From: Arthrobacter sp. StoSoilB5
Lineage (GTDB): Bacteria; Actinomycetota; Actinomycetes; Actinomycetales; Micrococcaceae
DNA length: 64,000 nt
Direction of reading: 5' to 3'
NCBI RefSeq assembly: GCF_019977235.1
Contig: NZ_AP024646.1
Span: 2,914,001-2,978,000 of the forward strand
The notes under the pieces were generated by a model that saw only the letters and a list, made by a program, of their open reading frames with translations, had not been told where the DNA came from and did not search any database. This document shows positions 15,068-24,057 of the stretch, one piece after another; position 1 is the first letter of the stretch, and each line of letters starts with the position of its first letter. The position numbers and the translations under genes were made by a program.

Positions 15068-16033
15068 TCAGCCTTCTGCTGGGGGATCGGTCGCCCGCTC
15101 TGCAAGTTCCCGCGCCATCTCGTCCCCTACTTCCCGGAGTTTTTCCGCCAGGAGTGCCGCGCTGGGGGCCAAGGGCCTGTCCGGATGGAGCAACAGGCCT
15201 ACTTGTTGGGCGAGCCCGGTCAGATGAAGGCTGAGTATCTTCACATCCGGTTCCGCCAACGCCATGGACTCCGGCATGAGGGCGAGGAATCCTGCCTCAA
15301 CCACCAGCGTACGCACGGTGGCCGGAGCACCGGATTCGACCTGTTGTGCAGGAGGGGCGAGTCCAGCATTCCGGAAGTTCTGTTCGAGCTCATCCCGAAG
15401 GGGTGTGTTGGCCAGGGGCACCACCCATCGGTGTTTTGCCAGGTCCTGCAAGGAGACCTCCGGCATAGCGTGGGCAGGGTGCCATGGGGCGGCGACGATG
15501 CGAAAGTCCTCCCGGTACAGGGGGACGAGCCGCAACCGGGCTGTACTGGGATGGTCAGTCACACGGCCTACCAGCAGGTCCAGGTCACCATTGCCCAGTT
15601 CCTGGATCAGCGTCTCAGGAGGCGCTTCGCGGAGACGGACTTCCACGCGTGGCTTTTCGGTGGTGAGGCGCGCGACAGCCCGCGGCAACAGGAGATTGGC
15701 GCCGGTGACATGGGCGCCCACCTTAACAAGGCCCGACGCCGGGTCGGCCAGTTCCTCTACCCGGCGCCGCAGGGTGCTGAGATGACCCACGATGGCCTTT
15801 GCATGCTCCAGGCATGCGTCCCCGGCCAGCGTAGGGACCATCCCGCGCGCCGTTCGTTCGAAAAGTGGCGCTCCGATCGCGTGTTCGGCTTCCCGTAAAG
15901 CGCGGCTCAACGCCGGTTGCGTTAGATAGAGTTCTTCGGCCGCCCGGACCAAGCTGCCGCGCTCCGCGACGGTGAGCACAATGACAAGGTGGCGGAGCTT
16001 TACGTGGGTGGTCAGCAGCGCCCGCAGGTCCAT
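15068..16033 (-). CDS. LysR family transcriptional regulator
   Basis: 321 residues with the N-terminal LysR helix-turn-helix (LVIVLTVAERGSLVRAAEEL, LTQPALSRALREAE) and a periplasmic-binding-like effector domain (GLVKVGAHVTGANLLLPRAV onward). It is of the GbpR/CbbR-like type that senses aromatic or acidic metabolites. It lies 60 bases after the acyl-CoA ligase on the same strand, so it may be the last gene of the ligase/thiolase/MFS unit and regulate it. Confidence 0.88.
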   Translation of the reverse strand: MDLRALLTTHVKLRHLVIVLTVAERGSLVRAAEELYLTQPALSRALREAEHAIGAPLFERTARGMVPTLAGDACLEHAKAIVGHLSTLRRRVEELADPASGLVKVGAHVTGANLLLPRAVARLTTEKPRVEVRLREAPPETLIQELGNGDLDLLVGRVTDHPSTARLRLVPLYREDFRIVAAPWHPAHAMPEVSLQDLAKHRWVVPLANTPLRDELEQNFRNAGLAPPAQQVESGAPATVRTLVVEAGFLALMPESMALAEPDVKILSLHLTGLAQQVGLLLHPDRPLAPSAALLAEKLREVGDEMARELAERATDPPAEG

Positions 16034-16093
16034 GTCTTCATCCTACGGGTCGATATCCTGCGGGCTGCTGCCACCCGGCAACAGGAGGGGCAA

Positions 16094-17692
16094 TCAGCGG
16101 GTGCCCGCAGCCGCGGCCCGGCGCGGAGAAGCGACGTCCCGGTCCCACTGGGCCGCTTCCCGGCCAGCGGCTTTAAGAACCTGTTTGCGGACCTTGCCGT
16201 TTTCCGTCTGGGGCAGCGTATCTACGACTCGCAGGAAACGGGGGATTGCGAAGGAAGCCAGCCGCGGAACACAGAATTGGCATAACTCGGCAAAATCCAC
16301 GGGCTCACGGAGGACCAGTGCGGCCATGACCTCATCTTCACCGAGTTCGGAATCGACTGCGTACACGGCGGCCTCCTGGACGGCGGGATGCTGCCGCAGG
16401 ACCTGCTCCACCTCGACGGAGGAGATGTTCTCCCCACGGCGGCGGATGACATCCTTGATGCGGTCAACAAACCGGACCCACCCGTCTTGTTCCAGGACAA
16501 CCCTGTCTCCGGAATGGAACCAAAGATCCTGCCACGCCTTCGTTGTCGCTTCGGGCATGGCATGGTAGCCGGTGGCCATGGCATGGGGCTGGTCACTGCG
16601 GATGAGTAGCTCACCCGGTTGCCCGTTGGGAACGGGCACTCCGTGGCCGTCTACGACGCGGATGGAGAATCCTGGCCGCACTTGGCCCATGTAGCCTGGA
16701 CGCCACTGCTTGGGCGTGGACCCGATCACCGAGTTCGTCTCAGTGGACCCGTAGCCATCCAGGAGGAGCACTCCGAACCGCTCCTGAAAGGGTTCCACCA
16801 GCCGGGCAGGCGTAGCGGGGGACAGGGCCAGACGAATGTGGTGGCTCCGGTCGCCGGGTCCAGGCTCCTTGCTGGCGAGTATTCCCACCATCGCGCCGAG
16901 AAGATATGTCACGGTGGCTCCCGCCGATGATGCATCTGCCCAGAATCGTGAAGCTGAGAACCGGGGACCGAGTACATACTCGCCTCCGCAGGCGACGGCC
17001 TGCATGAAGGCATTGAGGGCGTTCGTGTGAAACAGCGGCAAACAGGTATAGAGCACGTCGTCAGGCCTGAGTCCCAGCTGGTCTGACATATTCTCGGCCC
17101 ACCAATAGAACTGGCCTTGGGGGCACAGGACACCCTTGGATACCCCCGTTGTGCCCGAAGTGTAGAGGATGGCAGCGGTGTCTGCCGGCGCCGCAGCCAC
17201 AGGTTCCACTGCGGGAACCGGTTCAGGGACGGGGGTGACCTCGAAAACCGTGGTGAGGTCCGCCGTCGGGCCGTCAAGTGCCCATACCTTCTGAAGGTCC
17301 GGCATGGGACCGAGTGCGGCGATATGTGGCAGCAGTTCAGTTTCGGCGACCACCAGCGCGGGCCGGGAATTGGCCAGGACGTGCCGCAACTGTTCGCCTC
17401 TACTTGCCGTATTTACGGGGACAGCGATGGCGCCGATCCAGGCGCAGCCCAAGATGAAATCGAGCAGCTCTGTGCGGTTGGAGGACATCAGGACAACGGT
17501 TTGACCAGCCTCGATCCCGGCACTGCGCAGCAGCCCACCGGTGCGGGCGGCGGCATCAGCCATCATCTGGCCGTCCCGGCGGATTTCACCGCAGCGATAC
17601 AGCGGCGCGTTCGGAGCTTTCCGGGCTCGTTCCAGGAGCATTTCCGGGATAGTCATTGGACGGGGGCTTGGGTCGATTACCCGAGGGTTCAT
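16094..17692 (-). CDS. AMP-forming acyl-CoA synthetase
   Basis: 532 residues of the ANL superfamily. It has the P-loop-like AAILYTSGTTGVSKGV near residue 175, the adenylate motif DGYGSTET near 320, and the C-terminal hinge/catalytic region RIKDVIRRRGENISSVEVE. It activates a carboxylic acid as its CoA thioester. Its start overlaps the DUF35 gene by four bases, so it belongs to a coupled ligase/DUF35/thiolase unit. A plausible substrate is an oxidised indole-3-acetate such as dioxindole-3-acetate, by analogy with CoA-dependent auxin degradation; this is inference. Confidence 0.88.
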   Translation of the reverse strand: MNPRVIDPSPRPMTIPEMLLERARKAPNAPLYRCGEIRRDGQMMADAAARTGGLLRSAGIEAGQTVVLMSSNRTELLDFILGCAWIGAIAVPVNTASRGEQLRHVLANSRPALVVAETELLPHIAALGPMPDLQKVWALDGPTADLTTVFEVTPVPEPVPAVEPVAAAPADTAAILYTSGTTGVSKGVLCPQGQFYWWAENMSDQLGLRPDDVLYTCLPLFHTNALNAFMQAVACGGEYVLGPRFSASRFWADASSAGATVTYLLGAMVGILASKEPGPGDRSHHIRLALSPATPARLVEPFQERFGVLLLDGYGSTETNSVIGSTPKQWRPGYMGQVRPGFSIRVVDGHGVPVPNGQPGELLIRSDQPHAMATGYHAMPEATTKAWQDLWFHSGDRVVLEQDGWVRFVDRIKDVIRRRGENISSVEVEQVLRQHPAVQEAAVYAVDSELGEDEVMAALVLREPVDFAELCQFCVPRLASFAIPRFLRVVDTLPQTENGKVRKQVLKAAGREAAQWDRDVASPRRAAAAGTR

Positions 17693-18006
17693 GGCTGATC
17701 CTCATTTATGTCTAAGCGGACAGGTATATAAGCGTGGACGCCGGGGCCGGCGTTTGGGTTGTTGGTGAGCGGCAGGCTTTCGCCCGGCACTGTCGTGCCG
17801 CCCATCACCCGGGCAATAAGTTGAGGCCCATTCGGGACGGTTACCGTGGCAAGGAGCGTGCCGTCGGCCAGTTGCGTTGTCTGCGTAACGTCTGCGTGGT
17901 CGGCCAGGACTTTACAAAACTCGTCCTTTCCGCAGCTTGGACAGATGAGGCGTTCGGGAAAGAAGAGGCTCCCGCAGGCGAGGCAGGCTTGGATGGCGGC
18001 GCTCAT
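17689..18006 (-). CDS. DUF35 Zn-ribbon/OB-fold protein
   Basis: 105 residues with an N-terminal rubredoxin-like zinc ribbon (CLACGSLFFPERLICPSCG) and a following OB-fold. These proteins partner thiolase-like enzymes. In steroid side-chain degradation, a DUF35 protein and an Ltp2-type thiolase homologue form a retro-aldolase. The gene overlaps both neighbours by ATGA (17689-17692 and 18003-18006), supporting a stoichiometric complex with the thiolase encoded upstream. Confidence 0.85.
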   Translation of the reverse strand: MSAAIQACLACGSLFFPERLICPSCGKDEFCKVLADHADVTQTTQLADGTLLATVTVPNGPQLIARVMGGTTVPGESLPLTNNPNAGPGVHAYIPVRLDINEDQP

Positions 18007-19148
18007 TGGGCTGCCTCCAGCACCGACATCGTGGCACAGGCCCCGTAACGGTAGAGGACCATTCCGTACCCACTGACCACTGCGTGGCGTGCCGTGACTT
18101 GGCGGGCCCCTGCACGCCCCATTAGCTGGGCGGCGGCTTCAACAAGTCCATGCATGCCGCCCGCTGCCCCAGCCTGCCCCGCCGAAAGTTGGCCTCCGGA
18201 AGTGTTCACGGGCAACAACCGCGTCGCAATACGGCGCTCGATGAAGTCGGCAGGGTTGTCCCGGTCCGAAAGAATGCCCAAGTCCGCCAACTGCGCCACC
18301 ACCATTGCCGGATAGTCGTCATAGACGCACGCGAGGCCTACGTCGCCGGGGCCTATTCCGGCCTGCTCCCAGCCGTTGGCTGCGCACGCTTGCAGCCCCG
18401 TTGCCAGGCCGTCGTCGGATTGTTGGTCGGAGTTGTAGGAGGCCCCCACGGAAAGGACTTTGGCGTGCGGAGTTCCCTTGCTCCGATCTGCCACCAGAAC
18501 TACGGCGTCCGCCCCGGTAACAGGAGGTACGCAGTCGTAGCGGCCCAGCGGTGTGGCAACCATCGGGGCGTTAAGGTATTCGTCCATGCCCAGTGGTTTG
18601 CGGTAGACGGCGGCCGGGTTATCCATGGCCCATTGGCGCTGCGCGACTGCGATGCGTCCGTAATCCTCACGGCAGAGTCCGAGCTGCTCCATCTGGCGGG
18701 AAGTGAGCATCGCAAAGAGTGCATTCGGTCCGTTCAGTGGCAAGGGGGCCAGGTGTTCCTCAGTGGCCTTGTTGTAGCTGGCTACAAGGCGCCGGAACGC
18801 GGACTGGTCCATGAGGTCGCCGGCGGCCAGGACGATGACGTTGGCGTCGCCTGCTTCAATGGCACGGACGGCATGCTGGAGCATTCCGCCTGCACTGGCC
18901 CCACCGTTGGTGTCCTGCATCAGCCAGGAGAGGCGAAGGCCCATGCGCCAGGCAAGGTCAATGGCGTGATCGGGTGCGAGCGTGAAGCTGGATACCGCAA
19001 ACCCGTCCACATCACTGGTTTGGAGGCCGGCATCATGCAGTGCCTTGCTCACAGCCCGGGCAATAACCTGGGAGGTGGTTGTGCCTGCTGAAGGGTGCCG
19101 GGTGTACGGGGACTGCCCAGTCCCGATGATGGAGACCGTCATGGCCAT
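18003..19148 (-). CDS. Thiolase-like (SCP-x/Ltp2 type) protein
   Basis: 381 residues of the lipid-transfer-protein branch of the thiolase fold: opens TVSIIGTGQSPYTRHPSAGT, has MQDTNGGASAGGMLQHAVRAI where thiolases place the nucleophile region, GADAVVLVADRS, and ends with GQAGAAGGMHGLVEAA and HAVVSGYGMV. The usual thiolase nucleophilic Cys is not evident (NGGASAG), as in Ltp2-type aldolases. With the DUF35 partner a retro-aldol cleavage of a beta-hydroxyacyl-CoA is likely, releasing acetyl-CoA (or propionyl-CoA) and a carbonyl product such as isatin. Confidence 0.85.
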   Translation of the reverse strand: MAMTVSIIGTGQSPYTRHPSAGTTTSQVIARAVSKALHDAGLQTSDVDGFAVSSFTLAPDHAIDLAWRMGLRLSWLMQDTNGGASAGGMLQHAVRAIEAGDANVIVLAAGDLMDQSAFRRLVASYNKATEEHLAPLPLNGPNALFAMLTSRQMEQLGLCREDYGRIAVAQRQWAMDNPAAVYRKPLGMDEYLNAPMVATPLGRYDCVPPVTGADAVVLVADRSKGTPHAKVLSVGASYNSDQQSDDGLATGLQACAANGWEQAGIGPGDVGLACVYDDYPAMVVAQLADLGILSDRDNPADFIERRIATRLLPVNTSGGQLSAGQAGAAGGMHGLVEAAAQLMGRAGARQVTARHAVVSGYGMVLYRYGACATMSVLEAAQ

Positions 19149-19189
19149 CCTTTCTAAGAATGAAAGCAGAGCAGAAGGATCTTGGCTGC

Positions 19190-20518
19190 CTACGAGAGGA
19201 CTTCTGCCTCGCGGCCAGCCTCTTCCTTCTGGTCGACTTTGATGCCATGGCGGGAGAAGGCAAGCGCTACGAGCGTGACCAGGACCAGGCCAATCACGTA
19301 AAGGGATACAGGGACGGAGGAACCGTATTGCAGGAGCAAAGCTGTAGCGATCAACGGAGCGAATCCGCCGGCGAAGACCGCAGCGAGCTCGTGGGCGATC
19401 GCCATTGCGGAATAGCGGACCTCGGCGGAGAACAGTTCGTGGAAGAACGCTGGCTGCGTTCCGATCATTGCCCCGTGGCAGAGGCCGTTGCCCAAGAGGA
19501 AAGCCAGGATGACCACGGCAGGGGTATTGGAATCAATCATCGAAAAGAACGGGAATGCCATGGCGCCCATGCCAACTGCACCTAGGGCGTAGACCGGACG
19601 CCGTCCAATCCGGTCCGAGAGGTGGCCGAAGAAGATGTAGGTTCCAAATGAGACAAGCATCGATACTGCCACGGCCATGAGCAGCAGGCCTTTGTCCACG
19701 CCCACGTGAACTCCGTAGGCGATGGAGAAGGAGAGGAAGATATACGAGCCACCGTTCTCTGCCACGCGAAGTCCCATGGCAACGAGGATTTCCCGGGGGT
19801 GGGTTTTGATGGCCGCAAGCACAGGGAGTCGGTGCTGCTTGTTGTGGCTGGTGGCGGTGAACTCCTTGCTTTCCGGCAGCCGGAAGCGGATGTAGGCACC
19901 CACCGCGAGCAGCACCACGCTCAGGAGGAACGGGACGCGCCAGCCCCACGCCATGAACTGGGCATCCGGCATCAACTGGACGAGGAAGAAGACAAGCGAA
20001 GACAACACGAAACCAAGTGAAATTCCACCTTGGCTAAAGGCGGAGAGCATACCCCGCCGGGAATTGGAGGAGTTCTCGCTGATCAGCAGGACGCCTCCAC
20101 CCCACTCGCCACCTGCGGCAATGCCCTGGACAACCCTCAACAGGATCAACAAGGCAGGGGCCCACAGCCCTACTTGGCCATAGGTAGGCAGCAGGCCCAT
20201 GAGGGCAGTGCTGATCCCCATGATGGATAGAGTCATGACCAAAGCACGCTTGCGCCCCAGTTTGTCCCCGATGTGCCCGAAAATGATGCCGCCCAGAGGA
20301 CGGGCAGCGAACCCGACGGCGAAACCGGCGAAGGCGGCCATGGTACCAACGAGCGGGTCGACGTCGGAAGGGAAAAACAACCGGCCAAAGACGACTGCCG
20401 AAGCAGTGGCGTAGAGGAAGAAGTCATACCACTCCAGGGCATTGCCGACGAGCGAGGCAACAACGTACCGACGGACGCCGGGACGTTGCCCCGGCAGGGT
20501 GTGGTGGTGATGGGACAT
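19190..20518 (-). CDS. MFS permease, metabolite:H+ symporter family
   Basis: 442 residues from the ATG at 20518, which has AGGAG five bases upstream. It opens MSHHHHTLPGQRPG, then helix 1 SLVGNALEWYDFFLY and the signature GHIGDKLGRKRALVMTL. It has about 12 predicted helices and the length is typical. Members import organic acids (shikimate, osmolytes, aromatic acids). First gene of the minus-strand thiolase/DUF35/ligase unit (41 bases to the thiolase), so it probably imports the acid that the ligase activates. Confidence 0.88.
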   Translation of the reverse strand: MSHHHHTLPGQRPGVRRYVVASLVGNALEWYDFFLYATASAVVFGRLFFPSDVDPLVGTMAAFAGFAVGFAARPLGGIIFGHIGDKLGRKRALVMTLSIMGISTALMGLLPTYGQVGLWAPALLILLRVVQGIAAGGEWGGGVLLISENSSNSRRGMLSAFSQGGISLGFVLSSLVFFLVQLMPDAQFMAWGWRVPFLLSVVLLAVGAYIRFRLPESKEFTATSHNKQHRLPVLAAIKTHPREILVAMGLRVAENGGSYIFLSFSIAYGVHVGVDKGLLLMAVAVSMLVSFGTYIFFGHLSDRIGRRPVYALGAVGMGAMAFPFFSMIDSNTPAVVILAFLLGNGLCHGAMIGTQPAFFHELFSAEVRYSAMAIAHELAAVFAGGFAPLIATALLLQYGSSVPVSLYVIGLVLVTLVALAFSRHGIKVDQKEEAGREAEVLS

Positions 20519-20850
20519 TGTTGCTCCTTTAGTGCGAAAAACTCTGGCGATCACGGACCAGCGTCCTGGCCGTAACTCTGCGGACCAGGGTTGTCCGTTT
20601 AATGATCGAAACAGTCGATTGTGATGGGCGTTACAGCTGCTGATTTCAGTTTCCTCCGGGGGCCGGGGAACGTCGAATGCCTGTTTAGCCAGGGGATATG
20701 CCTTTCCGGGTAACCCTTGCGATTGGGACCAAAACACTGTTCCGGCGGATGTGAATGTGCTGCTAATGTCGCAGCCACAAGTCCCGTTGTGAACCGCCAC
20801 GGGCCACCAACGCCCTCATCGACGGCGAACCCACACCCAAGGAAACCCTC
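20519..20850. other. Divergent intergenic region
   Basis: 332 bases between the MFS gene (minus) and the second hydrolase (plus). No convincing gene; it must contain the promoters for both directions. Half-site-like GATCGAAACAGTCGATTG near 20603-20621 has inverted symmetry (TCGA...TCGA) and could be an operator. AAGGAA precedes the hydrolase ATG. Confidence 0.4.
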
Positions 20851-21663
20851 ATGGAAACCAGCACCAATATTGGCGTGCGCCAAGGCAGCCTTGCCCAGGT
20901 ACTTGCCGGCCTCGTCGCAGGCAGGATTGATGTCATTGATCTGACTACCCGGCTCTCAAGGAACACTCCCACTCTGGACCTGCCGGAGCCCTTCGCAAAC
21001 CTTATTGACTTCAGCCTTGAGGAGGTTTCCGCATACAACAGCCCAGGCCCTTTCTGGAAGCATCACAACATCCACACCGGCGAACACATCGGCACCCACG
21101 TGGACGCACCCGTGCACTGGATCACCGGGCGTGGCGGCAAAGACGTCGCCCAGATCGAACCCACCCGGCTCATTGGCCCGGCTCTCGTCCTCGACGTGAG
21201 CGCCGAAGCCGCTGCCGACTCCGACTTTCTCCTCGATATCCACCACATCCGCACTTGGGAGGAAACGTACGGGCCCCTGCCCGAAGGCGGCTGGCTGCTC
21301 ATTCGAACTGGGTGGGACAAGCGCTCCCAAGACCGCCAACGCTTCCTGAACAAGGACAAGCACGGCCCACACTCTCCTGGGCTCACAGTTGAATGCGCTC
21401 GATGGATTGCCGAGGAGTCCTCTTTGTCCGGCATTGGAGTGGAAACAGTTGGTATCGATGCAGGGGCTGCAGGAGGACAGCACCCCCCTTTTCCCGCCCA
21501 CCACTTCCTGCTGGGGAACGACAAGTACGGAGTCACCTCATTGCAAAACCTGGACCAACTGCCCCCAACCGGAGCAATCCTCATCGTTGCGCCCCTGCCA
21601 ATCGTCGGCGGAACCGGAAGCCCAGCCCGCGTGTTCGCGCTCAAAGAAGGACAAACACGATGA
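20851..21663 (+). CDS. Second cyclase-family hydrolase (isatin-hydrolase-like)
   Basis: A 270-residue paralogue of the protein at 6788-7600, about half identical by eye. The shared metal motif is HIGTHVDAPVHWITG, with VGIDAGAAGG and PLPIVGGTGSPARVFAL. It is coupled to the downstream ThDP gene by ATGA exactly as in the first copy. The pair is divergent from the permease/ligase operon, suggesting it serves that branch. Substrate is inferred to be isatin or a ring-substituted isatin. Confidence 0.85.
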   Translation: METSTNIGVRQGSLAQVLAGLVAGRIDVIDLTTRLSRNTPTLDLPEPFANLIDFSLEEVSAYNSPGPFWKHHNIHTGEHIGTHVDAPVHWITGRGGKDVAQIEPTRLIGPALVLDVSAEAAADSDFLLDIHHIRTWEETYGPLPEGGWLLIRTGWDKRSQDRQRFLNKDKHGPHSPGLTVECARWIAEESSLSGIGVETVGIDAGAAGGQHPPFPAHHFLLGNDKYGVTSLQNLDQLPPTGAILIVAPLPIVGGTGSPARVFALKEGQTR

Positions 21664-23375
21664 CTATCACCACCGGCAGCCCGGTACTCAACGAGGACGT
21701 CACCCCGCCGAGCGCCACATCCCGCTGCGACAGCGTGGCCGAACTCGTTGGAATCACCCTCGCCCGGCTTGGCATCGGTCACGTCTTCGGAGTTGTAGGC
21801 AGCGGAAATTTCGTCGTAACAAACGCGCTCCGCCGGGAAGGGGTGCCCTATACCGCAGCAAGGCACGAAGGCGGCGCCGCCACCATGGCCGACGCCTACG
21901 GCAGGATGTCTGGCAAGGTCGGAGTTGTCACTACGCATCAGGGTTGCGGGCTGACCAATGCTGTGACCGGCATCGGCGAGGCAGCCAAGAGCCGCACCCC
22001 AATGATCGTCGTTACCGCGGACACTGCTGCATCCGCCGTCAGGTCCAACTTCACGATCGATCAGGATGCACTTGCCCGGAGCGTCGGCGCAGTGGCGGAG
22101 CGGATCCACTCGCCGCAAAGCGCGGTAGCAGATACCGTCCGGGCCTACAGGACAGCAGTTAATGAACGCCGCACAGTGGTCCTTTCCCTGCCCACAGACA
22201 TCCAAACTATGGAAGCGCCGATAGGAAACGGCCTCACGGAGCCTTTGGAACCCCGCCAACGTGTTAGGCCCTCAGAGGCGGCAGTCACGAAGCTGGCGGC
22301 GCTCATCCAAGGAGCGAAGAAGCCGGTATTCGTGGCCGGCCGTGGAGGCCGCGAAGCAGGCCCGGAAATCGCGGCGCTCGCCGAAACTGCGGGAGCACTC
22401 GTGGCGACCTCTGCAGTCGCTCACGGACTCTTCAACGGCGACCCGTACAGCCTGGGTATTTCCGGCGGATTCTCCTCGCCTTTCACTGCGGATGCCGTGC
22501 GGGAAGCGGACTTGATCGTCGGCTGGGGCTGCGCGCTGAACATGTGGACGATGCGCCATGGTTCGCTAATTGGGCCTGGAACAAAAGTGGTGCAGGTGGA
22601 CCTTGATGACTCAGCACTGGGGGCAAACCGACCCATCGACCTGGGCGTACTGGGTGATTGCCGCGAGACAGCTTTAGCTGTGCTTAATGAACTGCGTTCT
22701 GCCGGACACCAAGCGGTTGGCCTGCGTACCCCAGAGATGGCTGACCGGATCGCTCGGCATGCCCGCTGGAACTCGGTCGAAACTGCGGACCTATCCACTG
22801 CCGAGGCGATTGATCCCCGGGTGCTCAGCCGCGAGTTGGACCTAATATTGCCGGCCAACCGGATTGTTTCCGTTGATTCCGGCAATTTCATGGGGTACCC
22901 GAGCACCTACCTCTCAGTTCCCGATGAGTTTGGATTCTGCTTCACGCAGGCCTTTCAGTCGATCGGTCTGGGGCTTTCCTCTGCGATCGGCGCTGCAATT
23001 GCCCACCCCGAACGCCTGCCGGTCCTTGGCACCGGCGATGGCGGCTTCCTCATGGCCATTTCCGAACTGGAGACGCTGGTCCGTGAGCGGATCCCGATGG
23101 TGGTGATTGTCTACAACGATTCCGCGTACGGCGCCGAGGTCCATCACTTCGATGCGGATGACGAAGACTTGGAAGTGGTTCGCTTTCCTACGACAGATAT
23201 CGCATCCATCGCAGCAGGCTACGGTGCCACGGCCGTAACGGTCCGGTGCCTCGCTGATCTGGCCCCGGTTGAGGAATGGGTTGCGGGTCCACAGAATGCG
23301 CCCCTGGTCATTGACGCCCGGATCGCCTCTGATGGTGGCGCGTGGTGGCTGGCCGAGGCCTTCAAAGGTCATTGA
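21660..23375 (+). CDS. Second ThDP enzyme (aryl-glyoxylate decarboxylase-like)
   Basis: 571 residues from the ATG overlapping the hydrolase stop; the open frame extends further upstream only inside the hydrolase. It is a close paralogue of 5115-6791: the catalytic Glu in AARHEGGAATMADAYGRM, long shared blocks such as GKVGVVTTHQGCGLTNA, and the ThDP motif GDGGFLMAISELE...VYNDSAYG. Same proposed role, decarboxylation of isatinate or a close analogue. The two copies differ most in the linker before the middle domain. Confidence 0.83.
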   Translation: MTITTGSPVLNEDVTPPSATSRCDSVAELVGITLARLGIGHVFGVVGSGNFVVTNALRREGVPYTAARHEGGAATMADAYGRMSGKVGVVTTHQGCGLTNAVTGIGEAAKSRTPMIVVTADTAASAVRSNFTIDQDALARSVGAVAERIHSPQSAVADTVRAYRTAVNERRTVVLSLPTDIQTMEAPIGNGLTEPLEPRQRVRPSEAAVTKLAALIQGAKKPVFVAGRGGREAGPEIAALAETAGALVATSAVAHGLFNGDPYSLGISGGFSSPFTADAVREADLIVGWGCALNMWTMRHGSLIGPGTKVVQVDLDDSALGANRPIDLGVLGDCRETALAVLNELRSAGHQAVGLRTPEMADRIARHARWNSVETADLSTAEAIDPRVLSRELDLILPANRIVSVDSGNFMGYPSTYLSVPDEFGFCFTQAFQSIGLGLSSAIGAAIAHPERLPVLGTGDGGFLMAISELETLVRERIPMVVIVYNDSAYGAEVHHFDADDEDLEVVRFPTTDIASIAAGYGATAVTVRCLADLAPVEEWVAGPQNAPLVIDARIASDGGAWWLAEAFKGH

Positions 23376-23396
23376 GGCGGAACGTCCGGGCGTTGA

Positions 23397-23433
23397 GGAG
23401 AGGCGGCAACGAACCCCTCCGCGGAGATTTTTT
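23397..23433 (+). terminator. Possible terminator after the second ThDP gene
   Basis: GGAGAGG and CCCCTCC pair with one mismatch around a ten-base loop, followed by GCGGAGA and six T. It lies about 20 bases after the ThDP stop. Confidence 0.35.
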
Positions 23434-23513
23434 AGGCGTTGTGCATGCGAACGCTCGCGACTAGCCTCGGTCGGGGGACAAGAGGTTCCTCACGATCCTG
23501 GAGGACTTGCAGA

Positions 23514-23969
23514 ATGCAGAAGATTTCCACCTGTTTGTGGTTTGACGGCAAAGCGGCAGAGGCTGCGGAGTTCTACACATCGACATTTGACAATTCGTCC
23601 ATCCTTACATCGATGCCCGGACCAGATGGACAGGTCCTTACCGTGGACTTTGAAATTGAAGGCCGCCATTTCATGGCCTTGAACGGGGGACCGGCCTTCA
23701 CCTTCAACGAGGCAGTATCCCTTGTGGTGAACTGCGAATCGCAGGAGGAGGTGGATCGTTACTGGAATGCACTTCTGGAAGGGGGAGAAGAAAGCCAGTG
23801 CGGATGGTTGAAGGACAAGTTTGGCTTGTCGTGGCAGATCGTCCCGACTGAGATGCCCAGGCTTTTGAACGGTCCGGATGCAGCTGGTTCCAAGCGGGCA
23901 ATGGAGGCCATGTTGAAGATGCGCAAGCTGGATATCAACGTTCTGCAAAGGGCGTACGACGGCGACTGA
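23514..23969 (+). CDS. VOC superfamily protein (PhnB-like)
   Basis: 151 residues from the ATG at 23514, with GGAGG nine bases upstream. It opens KISTCLWFDGKAAEAAEFYTSTF and has GWLKDKFGLSWQIVP, the pattern of the PhnB/3-demethylubiquinone-methyltransferase-like VOC group. These are metal-dependent or non-catalytic betaalphabetabetabeta proteins; no function can be assigned. Another VOC gene follows 88 bases later. Confidence 0.85.
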   Translation: MQKISTCLWFDGKAAEAAEFYTSTFDNSSILTSMPGPDGQVLTVDFEIEGRHFMALNGGPAFTFNEAVSLVVNCESQEEVDRYWNALLEGGEESQCGWLKDKFGLSWQIVPTEMPRLLNGPDAAGSKRAMEAMLKMRKLDINVLQRAYDGD

Positions 23970-24057
23970 AAGTTTGGGGGGACAGGCGCCTTGGGCGCTG
24001 CTAGCATTACCGCACGGTGACGTGCGCACCGATTACAACCATGAGGAGAACTGACTA

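Noticed and set aside
18150..19091. Plus-strand ORF of 313 codons opposite the thiolase gene
   Set aside because: Antisense shadow: no ribosome site, no domain, and the thiolase on the other strand is intact and operon-coupled.
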